A DNA stretch of 27,366 nucleotides from CAZMBI01 sp964564675 (GTDB lineage: Bacteria; Pseudomonadota; Alphaproteobacteria; Rickettsiales; UBA3002). Below are positions 7,701-18,699 of this stretch, piece by piece. Made by a program: the position numbers and the translations under genes. The stretch spans positions 1 to 27,366 of the forward strand of contig CAZMBI010000022.1 in assembly GCA_964564675.1 (NCBI GenBank), in the 5' to 3' direction. The notes beneath the pieces were generated by a model. The model saw only the letters and a list, made by a program, of their open reading frames with translations, did not search any database and was not told where the DNA came from. Every line of letters begins with the position of its first letter. Positions within the stretch are counted from its first letter, which is position 1.

Positions 7701-8903
7701 GCCAAGGACCGTGATGACGAACGCGGCATTATTGAGCGATATGTTTATGCCGCGCTGCGGGATATTCTGCAGGGCAAGGAGGCGACCAAGGGGCCCAAAG
7801 GCTTTAAGGCCGGCAAGATCACCGATGGCGTGCTTGAGGAGCATCCGCGCGGAGTGTGGTGGCAGTTCGTGCTGAAAAACGAAAAAGCCATGCAGCAGAT
7901 TGAAGCGCTGAAAAAGCAGCTCGATCATTCGATTGATTCGCTCAACAAGCGCTTCGAGCAAAAGGTCGGTAAGGTGCAATCAGGCGACGATTTGCCCCCG
8001 GGTGTACTGAAGATGGTCAAGGTGTTCGTCGCGGTGAAGCGCAAGCTGCAACCGGGTGATAAAATGGCTGGCCGCCACGGTAACAAAGGGGTGATCTCGC
8101 GCATTACCCCGGCGGAGGATATGCCGCATCTGGAAGACGGCACCCCGGTGGATTTGGTGCTCAGCCCGCTGGGTGTGCCCAGCCGGATGAATGTCGGGCA
8201 GATTCTGGAAACCCATCTCGGCTGGGCGGCGGCCGGCATCGGCCGTCAGGTCAGCGAGGCGCTGCAGCAATATCAGTATAGCCAGAAAGCCGATGAGCTG
8301 CGTAAGACGCTGCTCAGTTTTTATGAAGAAAAGGAAAACCAGTCCGAAATCAAAGCGATGGAGGAGCGTGATCTGGTCGAGCTGGCGCAGAACACCACCA
8401 AGGGTGTACCGTTTGCCACGCCAGTGTTTGACGGCGCCAATGAAGCCGATATCAACTACTGGCTGGAGAAAGCCGGGCATGATACCTCGGGGCAGGTGAC
8501 GCTGATCGACGGTCGTACCGGTGAGTTTTTCGATCGCCAGGTGACGGTGGGTTATATTTACATGCTCAAACTGCACCATTTGGTGGATGACAAGATCCAT
8601 GCGCGTTCCATCGGCCCGTACAGTCTGGTGACGCAGCAGCCGCTTGGCGGGAAATCGCAGTTCGGCGGTCAGCGCTTCGGTGAGATGGAATGCTGGGCAT
8701 TGCAGGCCTATGGCGCGGCCTACACCTTGCAGGAGATGCTCACCGTGAAATCCGATGACGTGGCCGGCCGGTCGAAAGTGTATGAGTCGGTCGTGCGGGG
8801 TGACCATTCGTTCGAGTCGGGGATTCCCGAGAGCTTCCACGTCATGGTGAAAGAATTACGTTCGCTGTGCTTGAACGTCGAATTAATCGAGAAAGAAGCC
8901 TAA
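4791..8903 (+). CDS. rpoB: DNA-directed RNA polymerase subunit beta
   Basis: 1370 residues, the normal proteobacterial length, starting at an ATG with GAGGAA eight bases upstream (4780-4785). The rifampicin pocket (about 519-548) reads GSSQLSQFMDQTNPLSE then THKRRLSALGPGG. The E. coli S531, H526 and D516 positions are therefore wild type, with Thr at E. coli position 518. Downstream are the conserved ICPIETPEGPNIGLI segment, the nucleotide-binding and flap regions (GKVTPKSESPMTPEEKLLRAIFGEK) and the C-terminal clamp piece SIGPYSLVTQQPLGGKSQFG. With beta' it forms the catalytic cleft of RNA polymerase. No frameshift is seen. The gap to rpoC is 88 bp and contains a tandem repeat. Confidence 0.98.
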   Translation: MAQAAAKHTHSFTSRKRIRISFGSLREVSTLPNLIEVQKNSYEEFLLYGASAEARKTAGLFSVMKSVFPIKDFSENSTLEFVSYDFDEPKYDVEECRQRGVNYAAPLRVTLRLIVWISDEDTGAREIKDIKEQDVYMGDIPLMTENGTFVINGTERVIVSQMHRSPGVFFDHDQGKSHSSGKYLYSARVIPYRGSWLDFEFDAKDVVHVRIDRRRKLPATTILRALGYEVQDILDAFYDTLTFKQHKKGWSTPFNPESYKGMKLAYDLIDAKNGKVIAEAGKKLTPRALKKLAEGGVNDVAVGDDGLVGRYIACDLINPETGEVFAEACEELTAAKVADLKAAGIEEIPVLAIDHVNIGAYIRNTLLVDKNNSKEDALIDIYRVMRPGEPTTPEAAETLFNSLFFEADRYDLSDVGRVKLNARLGLDLPEDHGTLTKEDILGTLKTLVELKDGKGYTDDIDHLGNRRVRSVGELMENQFRVGLLRMERGIVERMSSVDIDTVMPHDLVNAKPLAAAVREFFGSSQLSQFMDQTNPLSEITHKRRLSALGPGGLTRERAGFEVRDVHPTHYGRICPIETPEGPNIGLINSMATYARINKYGFIETPYRKVNNGKVSDEVVYLSAIEEGKYTIAQANAELDDKGTFKDELVSCRVNGDFTMSSPDTIDYIDVSPKQLVSVAAAMIPFLENDDANRALMGSNMQRQAVPCIRSDAPLVGTGMEATVAQDSGAAISARRAGVVDQVDAARIVIRCDAPSADGTPAVDIYNLMKFQRSNQNTCINQRPLVKVGDKVTAGDVIADGPSTDLGELALGQNVLVAFMPWNGYNFEDSILISEKLVSDDRFTSIHIEEFEVMARDTKLGSEEITRDIPNIGEEGLRSLDEIGVVHIGAEVRPGDILVGKVTPKSESPMTPEEKLLRAIFGEKASDVRDSSLRLPPGNSGTIVGVKIFSRRGIEKDERALAIEKLEIDRLAKDRDDERGIIERYVYAALRDILQGKEATKGPKGFKAGKITDGVLEEHPRGVWWQFVLKNEKAMQQIEALKKQLDHSIDSLNKRFEQKVGKVQSGDDLPPGVLKMVKVFVAVKRKLQPGDKMAGRHGNKGVISRITPAEDMPHLEDGTPVDLVLSPLGVPSRMNVGQILETHLGWAAAGIGRQVSEALQQYQYSQKADELRKTLLSFYEEKENQSEIKAMEERDLVELAQNTTKGVPFATPVFDGANEADINYWLEKAGHDTSGQVTLIDGRTGEFFDRQVTVGYIYMLKLHHLVDDKIHARSIGPYSLVTQQPLGGKSQFGGQRFGEMECWALQAYGAAYTLQEMLTVKSDDVAGRSKVYESVVRGDHSFESGIPESFHVMVKELRSLCLNVELIEKEA

Positions 8904-8944
8904 ATAAGATGAGCAGATGAACAGGGGAGCGGATGAAAAACTAA

Positions 8945-8984
8945 TCATCCAATCATTCAATCATCGCATCATCGTATCATCGGA
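8945..8984 (+). repeat. 8-bp x 5 tandem repeat in the rpoB-rpoC spacer
   Basis: Five head-to-tail 8-base units starting at 8945, 8953, 8961, 8969 and 8977. They read tcatccaa, tcattcaa, tcatcgca, tcatcgta and tcatcgga. The last unit runs directly into the rpoC ribosome-binding site GGAGG (8982-8986). Three GATGA copies upstream (8908, 8916, 8932) are complementary to the TCATC cores, so alternative short hairpins are possible. Confidence 0.85.
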
Positions 8985-8991
8985 GGACACA

Positions 8992-13194
<4,203 letters not shown>

Positions 13195-13200
13195 GCCAAG

Positions 13201-13229
13201 TTGGCAGTTGCCAATTTCTCGTTGCCAAT
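13201..13229 (+). repeat. Direct and inverted repeat after rpoC
   Basis: GTTGCCAAT occurs at 13207-13215 and again at 13221-13229. TTGGCA at 13201-13206 can pair with the TGCCAA in either copy, giving two mutually exclusive short hairpins just past the rpoC stop. There is no T-run, so this is not a standard intrinsic terminator. It may be an RNA 3'-end structure or a Rho-dependent stop. Confidence 0.45.
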
Positions 13230-13270
13230 CTAAAACTGCACAGGCATTGGTAATCGGGTTCTGTGTGTTT

Positions 13271-14197
13271 ATGTCCAGTTCTTGTTCCTCGGTAGTGGTG
13301 CCGGCTGTTCCCACGCGCCAGATGGTTTTGGGCGCATTATGCGCACTGCTGACGGTTCTGATCTGGTCGGGCTGGAATATTGTCAGCCGGCTGGGTACAA
13401 CGCAGGCGTTAAGCCCGGCGGATATCACGTTTTTACGATTTACGCTTGCCGGCATCGTCGCCTTACCCATTTTATGGTGTTACCGCCGGGTGGTGTTTTC
13501 CGCTCCTAAACAGCTGCTGGCTTTGATGGTGGCAGGGGCAGGGGCGCCATACGTGTTGTCGGCAAGCGTCGGGTTTGACAGCGCGCCGGCGGCTCACGGC
13601 GTGCTGATTCCGGGCACCATGGTGCTGTGGGTGGCGCTGTTTTCCTGGCTGTGGCTGAAAGAATCGCTGCGCCCGGCGCGTATCATCGGCTATGGCATCA
13701 TTGCCGTGACCATTGCCTATCGCCTTCTGACGCACGGCAGCACGGATCTTGTCCTGCTTTCCGCTGATGGCTGGTTTTTGCTGGCCAGCATTTTGTGGGC
13801 GATTTACACGCTATGCAACAAACAAGCGGCCTTGCCGCCTCTGGCGGCGGTGGCAACCGTGGCGGTGGGCTCGCTGCTGTGTTTTAGCGCGCCATATGCC
13901 GCACTGCAATATGAGCAGATCGCCGGCCTGCCGCTGCTGCCAAGTATCACACAATTGATTTATCAGGGGATTATCGTCAGTTTCGTGGCGCTGATGGCGT
14001 ATAATCAGGCGATCGCTTATATCGGGCCATCGCGGGCCTCGGCGTTTGCCGCGCTGATTCCAGCGACCACAACCTTGCTGGCCATGCCGATTCTGGGCGA
14101 GGTGCCAACCGATCATGATGTGGTATTTGTAGCGGCGCTGTCGCTTGGGGTGCTGTTTGCCACCGGCCTGCTCGCCCCGCGCCGGCGCGCGGCATGA
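13271..14197 (+). CDS. DMT-superfamily (EamA) permease
   Basis: 308 residues from the ATG at 13271. Another in-frame ATG at 13322 starts just before the first membrane helix, and a TTG at 13208 is also possible. About ten hydrophobic helices are arranged as two EamA-like halves. The first half holds LIWSGWNIVSRLG and DITFLRFTLAGIVALPIL; the second holds GWFLLASILWAIYTLCNKQA and SRASAFAALIPATTTLLAMPILGE. The R-F-x-L-A-G and final P-x-x-x-x-L-A-x-P-x-L-G-E motifs are family hallmarks. It is an inner-membrane metabolite/drug exporter of unknown substrate. Its end overlaps or nearly touches the next membrane-protein gene, so the two are probably co-transcribed. Confidence 0.88.
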   Translation: MSSSCSSVVVPAVPTRQMVLGALCALLTVLIWSGWNIVSRLGTTQALSPADITFLRFTLAGIVALPILWCYRRVVFSAPKQLLALMVAGAGAPYVLSASVGFDSAPAAHGVLIPGTMVLWVALFSWLWLKESLRPARIIGYGIIAVTIAYRLLTHGSTDLVLLSADGWFLLASILWAIYTLCNKQAALPPLAAVATVAVGSLLCFSAPYAALQYEQIAGLPLLPSITQLIYQGIIVSFVALMAYNQAIAYIGPSRASAFAALIPATTTLLAMPILGEVPTDHDVVFVAALSLGVLFATGLLAPRRRAA

Positions 14198-14208
14198 GGA
14201 GGCGCACC

Positions 14209-15699
14209 ATGCGGCTGCTCCCCCATCCGCTGGCCAGTTTTATCGCGTTGCTGGTGTTTGCCACTCTGGCCTGGCAGTTGCCGGCCTTATACGGCGATGC
14301 CGATAGCGGCTGGCATCTGGCCGCCGGTGACTGGGTGCACGACCACCAGCGCCTGTCGCAGCCGGAGCCGTTTGCCCATACGACCGGGGATTACCCGTGG
14401 CTCAATATTTCCTGGATGTGGGACATGGCAGCTGACTGGCTGCAGGCGAATCTCGGCTGGGACGGGCTGGCGCTGCTGCATGTCTTTATCCTCGCGCTCA
14501 CACTGGGCGGTGTGGTGATGATGGCGCGTCAGCGCGGGGCGTCGCTGCTGCCGATTCTGGTGCTGGTGCTGGCGGCGTTGCCGGCATTCGGCGGCTTACT
14601 CAGCGTGCGCCCGCACGTGGCGAGCTGGCCTGTGATCCTGCTGGCCGCCTGGCTGTTTCACAGCTGGGACAGCGCCCGACTGGGCCGCCGCTGTGTGGGG
14701 TTTGGCCTGCTGGCGCTGGCGGTTATATGGGCCAATCTGCATGGCAGTTTTCTGGTGTGGTTTACGCTGGCGGCGGCGTATGGCGTGCAATGGCTGCTAG
14801 CCAGACGCTGGGCCGATATGCGCGTCTTGCTGGTTACCGTAGCGCTCGTACCGCTGGCGGTGACGATCCATCCGCTGGGCGTGGATATCTGGCAGGCCTG
14901 CTGGCGGACGCTGGGCGGAGAGCTCACCAGCCGCATTCAGGAGTGGCAGGCGGCAAGCTTCGCCGAGGGGCATCGGATCCGGATGGCGTATCCGCTGTTG
15001 CTGTTTGTGTTACTGATTCCCATCTGGCGGACGCTTTCAATCGCGCAGCAATTGTTGTTCGCTTTGTGGCTGATGGCGGCGCTGTCCTCGCAGCGCCATC
15101 TGCCGGTGCTGATATTGCTGACACTGCCCGCCGTGGCGGCGGGCTTCAGCCGCGTGCTGGCCGACAGCAAGGCGGCTCCGGCGCGTTTTTTGCAGCGTAA
15201 AAATGCCGACTATGAAGCCGATATGGGCCATGCCGCAATCAGGCGCGGCGCCTTTGCCTTCTGCGCTGTCGTGATGCTTGGCGTGTCTGCCGCAATCGGC
15301 AGCGGGCAGCTGACGATTTCGCCGTTACTCGCGCGCTATCCGCAAGCGGAGATAGCAACGCTTAAACCCTATTATTGCCTGCGCCTGTGGAATCATTACA
15401 ATCTCGGCGGTTGGATCATTCACGCCACCGGCGGAGACTGGCCGGTATTCATCGACGGACGGGCGGAGACCGCCTATCCGCTGCAGGTCATTGCCGATTA
15501 TCAGGCGGTTCAGGATCTTTCGGGCGATGTACCGGCGATCTTGCAGCAATACCGCATTCAAGCCGTGCTTTTCCCGCAGACCGTGGCGCACCTGCGCAGC
15601 TATTTTGATCTGCATCCTAAATGGCGGCTGGTGCATGACGGCGAGCGTATACGGGCTTACATTCACCGCGAAACCGGCGATGCGCCGTGCGTGAGATAA
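14209..15699 (+). CDS. Polytopic membrane protein, GT-C glycosyltransferase-like
   Basis: 496 residues from the ATG at 14209, chosen because GAGGAGG lies just upstream; an ATG at 14194 overlaps the previous stop. The first loop after helix 1 contains GDADSGWHLAAGDW (about 29-42), then PEPFAHTTGDYPWLNISW. This D-x-D/W-H pattern resembles the first extracytoplasmic loop of GT-C (PMT/ArnT-like) lipid-sugar glycosyltransferases. About ten further hydrophobic helices follow. A soluble C-terminal part (about 385-496) has NLGGWIIHATGGDWPVFIDG-type sequence seen in uncharacterised GT-C-like membrane proteins. The acceptor and donor are unknown. It converges with rlmN, leaving 38 bp between stops. Glycosyltransferase activity is inferred only. 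Confidence 0.65.
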   Translation: MRLLPHPLASFIALLVFATLAWQLPALYGDADSGWHLAAGDWVHDHQRLSQPEPFAHTTGDYPWLNISWMWDMAADWLQANLGWDGLALLHVFILALTLGGVVMMARQRGASLLPILVLVLAALPAFGGLLSVRPHVASWPVILLAAWLFHSWDSARLGRRCVGFGLLALAVIWANLHGSFLVWFTLAAAYGVQWLLARRWADMRVLLVTVALVPLAVTIHPLGVDIWQACWRTLGGELTSRIQEWQAASFAEGHRIRMAYPLLLFVLLIPIWRTLSIAQQLLFALWLMAALSSQRHLPVLILLTLPAVAAGFSRVLADSKAAPARFLQRKNADYEADMGHAAIRRGAFAFCAVVMLGVSAAIGSGQLTISPLLARYPQAEIATLKPYYCLRLWNHYNLGGWIIHATGGDWPVFIDGRAETAYPLQVIADYQAVQDLSGDVPAILQQYRIQAVLFPQTVAHLRSYFDLHPKWRLVHDGERIRAYIHRETGDAPCVR

Positions 15700-15737
15700 T
15701 ACCTAGCGGTCGGCCGATGCATCATGCGCGATGTCTT

Positions 15738-16871
15738 TTAATGCAGCTTCACCCGCTGGCCTTTTTGCCGTTCGGTGTCCGATTTAAGCTGGCCGCAGGC
15801 CGCCAGAATATCCTGACCGCGGGTTTTGCGGATGGGACTGGTCAGGTGATGGTCCTGCAAAACGCGCCGGAAGGCATGAATGCGGTTGTTTGAGGAACAG
15901 GTGTATGGCGAGCCGGGCCAGGGATTAAACGGAATCAGGTTCATCTTGACCGGCAGGCCGTCGAGCAGCGCAACGAGCTGGCGGGCGTCTTCTTCGTGGT
16001 CATTGACATCCTTGAGCATGACATATTCGATCATGATGCGCCGTGAGGGATGTTGCTGGTGGAAATGGTGCATGGCGGACAACAATTGTTTTAACGGGTA
16101 TTTACGATTGATGGGAACGATTTCGTCGCGCAGCTCGTCACGCACGGCGTGCAACGAGACCGCCAGGTTGACGCTTAACTCGTCGGCCATCTGGAACATA
16201 CGCGGCACCACCCCGGAGGTGGAAATCGTGATGTGGCGTTTGGACAGGGCGAGGCCTTCCTGATCGGCGAGGATGGTGCAGGCCCGGGCGACGTGATCGT
16301 AATTAAACAGCGGCTCGCCCATACCCATAAACACGATATTCGTGATGCCGGCTACCTCGCCGGCGGGTTGCGGATTCAACAGTTCGCGCGCCTGCAAAAC
16401 CTGCCCCACAATCTCGGCGGCGGTGAGGTTACGCACCAGTTTCTGGGTGCCGGTATGGCAGAAAGTGCACGACAGTGTGCAGCCGACCTGACTGGAGATG
16501 CACAGCGTGCCGCGATCGGCCTCGGGGATGAATACGGTCTCAACCTGGCTGCCGTCGGCCAGACGGAACAGCCATTTACGGGTGCCGTCAAAGGAGGTGT
16601 GGTCCCGGGCCACCTCGGCGCGACTAATAGTAAAATACGCGGCGAGCGCCTCACGCGTGGTTTTGCCGATATTGCTCATCGCTGCGAAATCGGTGACGCC
16701 GTGATGATACAGCCACGACCACAGCTGTTTAGCGCGAAACGGTTTCAGCCCGAGCCCGGCGCAGGCGTCCGCCAGTTCCTCACGGCTGAGGCCGATCAGG
16801 TTGCGCCTGCCGCCGGCGGATTCCGCCGGCTCGGTGTGAGACGCAGTTTTAATGATAGGCTGAGCTTCCAT
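15738..16871 (-). CDS. rlmN: Dual-specificity RNA methyltransferase RlmN
   Basis: 377 residues from the ATG whose first base is 16871. A GTG six codons upstream (16889) is an alternative, and neither has a clear ribosome-binding site. It is a radical SAM enzyme that makes 2-methyladenosine at A2503 of 23S rRNA and A37 of some tRNAs. The iron-sulfur cluster motif is C131-T-L-S-C135-T-F-C138. GMGEP lies at 183-187, and the C-terminal catalytic cysteine that resolves the covalent intermediate is C359 (ILAACGQL). The N-terminal substrate domain has KPFRAKQLWSWLY. It is the last gene of a four-gene minus-strand run. Confidence 0.96.
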   Translation of the reverse strand: MEAQPIIKTASHTEPAESAGGRRNLIGLSREELADACAGLGLKPFRAKQLWSWLYHHGVTDFAAMSNIGKTTREALAAYFTISRAEVARDHTSFDGTRKWLFRLADGSQVETVFIPEADRGTLCISSQVGCTLSCTFCHTGTQKLVRNLTAAEIVGQVLQARELLNPQPAGEVAGITNIVFMGMGEPLFNYDHVARACTILADQEGLALSKRHITISTSGVVPRMFQMADELSVNLAVSLHAVRDELRDEIVPINRKYPLKQLLSAMHHFHQQHPSRRIMIEYVMLKDVNDHEEDARQLVALLDGLPVKMNLIPFNPWPGSPYTCSSNNRIHAFRRVLQDHHLTSPIRKTRGQDILAACGQLKSDTERQKGQRVKLH

Positions 16872-16878
16872 TAACCGG

Positions 16879-16927
16879 CTGTTAAACACATTTTTATTAA
16901 TAAATCAAATCATATCAGGGTTAACAG
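16879..16927 (-). promoter_or_regulatory. Inverted repeat around the rlmN 5' region
   Basis: CTGTTAA (16879-16885) and TTAACAG (16921-16927) are exact inverted repeats enclosing an AT-rich 35-bp core. The core holds a likely promoter for rlmN, transcribed toward lower coordinates. Outer GG/CC bases extend the pairing with one bulge. It could be an operator or a leader hairpin. Confidence 0.3.
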
Positions 16928-16954
16928 GCCCCAAGTGAGCCGTGCCTGCAGCCA

Positions 16955-17446
16955 CTACTCACATTCGCGCTTCATGCGGCGGTGAGCGGCGGTGAATCCG
17001 CGCAGGGAGTAGGTATCGGTGGAATGCGTGTCTTTCCAGGAAGTGCCTTTCACCTTTACATTGAGGCCGCGGATCATTTCTTTGACGATTGCTTTATCGT
17101 CCGCCTCGTCATAGGCCCAGGCCAGCTCATCCTTGGTAAACAGAGCGAACCGCTTGTTACCAAACGCCAGGGTCACTTCGCTGCCTTCCTTATAGGGGTA
17201 GCCGGAGGACACGCTGACCTCATCAACCGGCCCATCTTTATGGGTGACCAGCAGATACGGCTCGCCGCGCTTGGAGTAATTGCCTTCCTTTTTCGTGGGC
17301 AGGCTGGCCAGATAACAGACTGTTTGCCCATCCTGCTTTACGGTAAATACCCGCCAGTCCTGATAAGGGCCGACCATTTGCTGCGCGTGCGCGTATCCGG
17401 CAAGGCATATGCCGATAAGACCAAACGATAAGATACGATAGAGCAT
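16955..17446 (-). CDS. Invasion-associated locus B (IalB) family exported protein
   Basis: 163 residues with a cleavable Sec signal peptide: hydrophobic segment ILSFGLIGICLAG and AHA cleavage site at about residue 21. The mature part has the IalB pattern, with a short start leading into YQDWRVFTVKQDGQTVCYLAS, LLVTHKDGPVDEVSVSSGYPY, a central FALFTKDELAWA and a C-terminal TSWKDTHSTDTYSLRGF segment. Two cysteines remain in the mature chain (one in VCYLAS, one near the end in KRECE) and could form a disulfide. IalB was named for Bartonella erythrocyte invasion, but relatives are common periplasmic proteins of free-living alphaproteobacteria, so pathogenicity is not implied. It is 30 bp from the regulator gene and probably in one operon. 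Confidence 0.85.
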   Translation of the reverse strand: MLYRILSFGLIGICLAGYAHAQQMVGPYQDWRVFTVKQDGQTVCYLASLPTKKEGNYSKRGEPYLLVTHKDGPVDEVSVSSGYPYKEGSEVTLAFGNKRFALFTKDELAWAYDEADDKAIVKEMIRGLNVKVKGTSWKDTHSTDTYSLRGFTAAHRRMKRECE

Positions 17447-17476
17447 ATATCCGTTATAACGCGCTGCGTCTGATTT

Positions 17477-18112
17477 TCAATGCTGAAAGCAATAGCCGTC
17501 GTCGTTATTGATAATCCGGACATCCGCCATATCGGCTAATTTACTGCGTAGCCGGTAGATATGCGTCTCCAGCGTATGGGTATCGACGCCTTCCTGATAT
17601 TGCCAGATATCGGCCAGCAGCGTTTCCCGGGGCACGGGTTCGGGCGCGGCCTGGATCAAGGCGGCCAGCAGCGCGGCTTCCTTTTCGGTCAGCGTAATCA
17701 CTGGCTGCGTATCGCCGCGAGGCACCAAAGCGGCCCTGGCCACATCCAGCTGCCATTGCCCGTTAATCGGCAATAAGCCGGCGGTCATGCGGTTGAGTGC
17801 GTCCGCGATCTGCGAGATATGGCAGGGCAGGGCAATCACCTGGGTGCGTGGCCAGTTTGGCAGTGGAGAAAGGCCATCGGCCGGGCGAAGCCATATCAGC
17901 AAGCGGTCCGGGTTATCTGCGGCGGCGTCTTCGACCTGGGCGATGATATCCGGGTGTGGCTGGCAGATAAGCGTGTCAACGGTGGCTAATGCGCCGGCCA
18001 GCCCGGCAGGCTCGACGATCGCCACCGGTGCTGCTTCCGGCAGGACCAAAGCGAGGAAGCGGCTGACGTCAGCGGCAACGGTTTGCGGAAATCCGGAAAT
18101 GATCGCTTTCAT
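17477..18112 (-). CDS. Winged-helix transcriptional regulator with degenerate receiver
   Basis: 211 residues from the second of two adjacent ATG codons (18112), which is better spaced from AAAGGGG; 18115 is the alternative. The C-terminal OmpR/PhoB-type winged helix (about 115-211) shows LTEKEAALLAALIQA, PVPRETLLADIWQY, THTLETHIYRLRSKL and the final INNDDGYCF wing. The N-terminal part has the size of a receiver domain. Where a phospho-acceptor Asp is expected at the end of beta-3, the chain reads DTLICQPHP, so it is probably not controlled by phosphorylation. No kinase gene is nearby. The upstream single-pass membrane protein and the downstream IalB gene are its operon partners. Confidence 0.8.
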   Translation of the reverse strand: MKAIISGFPQTVAADVSRFLALVLPEAAPVAIVEPAGLAGALATVDTLICQPHPDIIAQVEDAAADNPDRLLIWLRPADGLSPLPNWPRTQVIALPCHISQIADALNRMTAGLLPINGQWQLDVARAALVPRGDTQPVITLTEKEAALLAALIQAAPEPVPRETLLADIWQYQEGVDTHTLETHIYRLRSKLADMADVRIINNDDGYCFQH

Positions 18113-18142
18113 CATGCCCCTTTCCAGCTGTTTTTCAATGGC

Positions 18143-18544
18143 CTACGGTTGCTGCAAGACGCGGCCGATGTGCGATTCCTGCGAGGGAAACTCACGGGCG
18201 ACGGCCGCTTTGTCCGGTTGCATCGACAAGCGCTCGGTTTCCGGACCTAGATTGTACCACAGGAATAAGACGATATTCAGGCCGATTAACAGCAGGATCG
18301 CGTGCAGCAGAAAACGCGCATCGATCACCGGTTCGCTCGCCTGCAGATGCGGGGCTTCGCTGTTGGGATAATCCGCGTGCAGGGCCGGCACATGATAGGC
18401 CGGCGAATCCGGTTTCTCGGTTACGCCGTAGGTACCCTGGTGACGCATTTCCGGCACCCGGTCATTGGAGGGTTCCGGCTCCGGAAGAAGAAACGACGGG
18501 AGATCATCTTCCACATATACGCGTTTATAATAGGTGCGTCCCAT
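18143..18544 (-). CDS. Single-pass membrane protein of unknown function
   Basis: 133 residues from the ATG at 18544, preceded by an AAAAGG ribosome-binding site; a longer in-frame TTG start at 18601 lacks one. I do not recognise the family. The N-terminal 75 residues are polar and rich in Pro and Glu (SFLLPEPEPSNDRVPEMRH), likely disordered. One strong transmembrane helix follows (LLHAILLLIGLNIVLFLWYNLG, about 80-101), then a short polar tail. It heads the minus-strand run, 30 bp before the regulator gene, and is divergent from the diguanylate cyclase. The context suggests a membrane partner of that regulator, but nothing in the sequence shows this. Confidence 0.65.
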   Translation of the reverse strand: MGRTYYKRVYVEDDLPSFLLPEPEPSNDRVPEMRHQGTYGVTEKPDSPAYHVPALHADYPNSEAPHLQASEPVIDARFLLHAILLLIGLNIVLFLWYNLGPETERLSMQPDKAAVAREFPSQESHIGRVLQQP

Positions 18545-18643
18545 AAGCCTTTTGCCAAGTTTCAACTGGTTGTAGCCTGCCACAATCCCGATCAAACCCA
18601 AAGTGAAATCAATGAATTGTTAATATTTTTGTGCCAATTTAGA

Positions 18644-18671
18644 TTGTTATTTGGCCAATTCTAAATACGAT
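18644..18671 (+). promoter_or_regulatory. Putative promoter of the diguanylate cyclase gene
   Basis: TTGTTA (18644-18649), a 16-bp spacer and TACGAT (18666-18671) in an AT-rich divergent intergenic region. The spacer contains the palindrome TTGGCCAA. GCCAATT is repeated at 18633-18639 and 18654-18660, a possible operator. Confidence 0.4.
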
Positions 18672-18699
18672 AATACCATAATAAATCAGGGTACGGCGG

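Noticed and set aside
8917..8991. N-terminal extension of rpoC from an ATG at 8917
   Set aside because: It would translate the tandem repeat, and the GGAGG-ATG at 8992 gives the expected N-terminus.
15700..15737. Terminator between the GT-C-like gene and rlmN
   Set aside because: Only a short GATGCATC palindrome and four T residues are present; no convincing stem with a T-run on either strand.
16233..16874. 213-residue plus-strand ORF opposite rlmN
   Set aside because: Antisense shadow of a fully conserved radical SAM gene.
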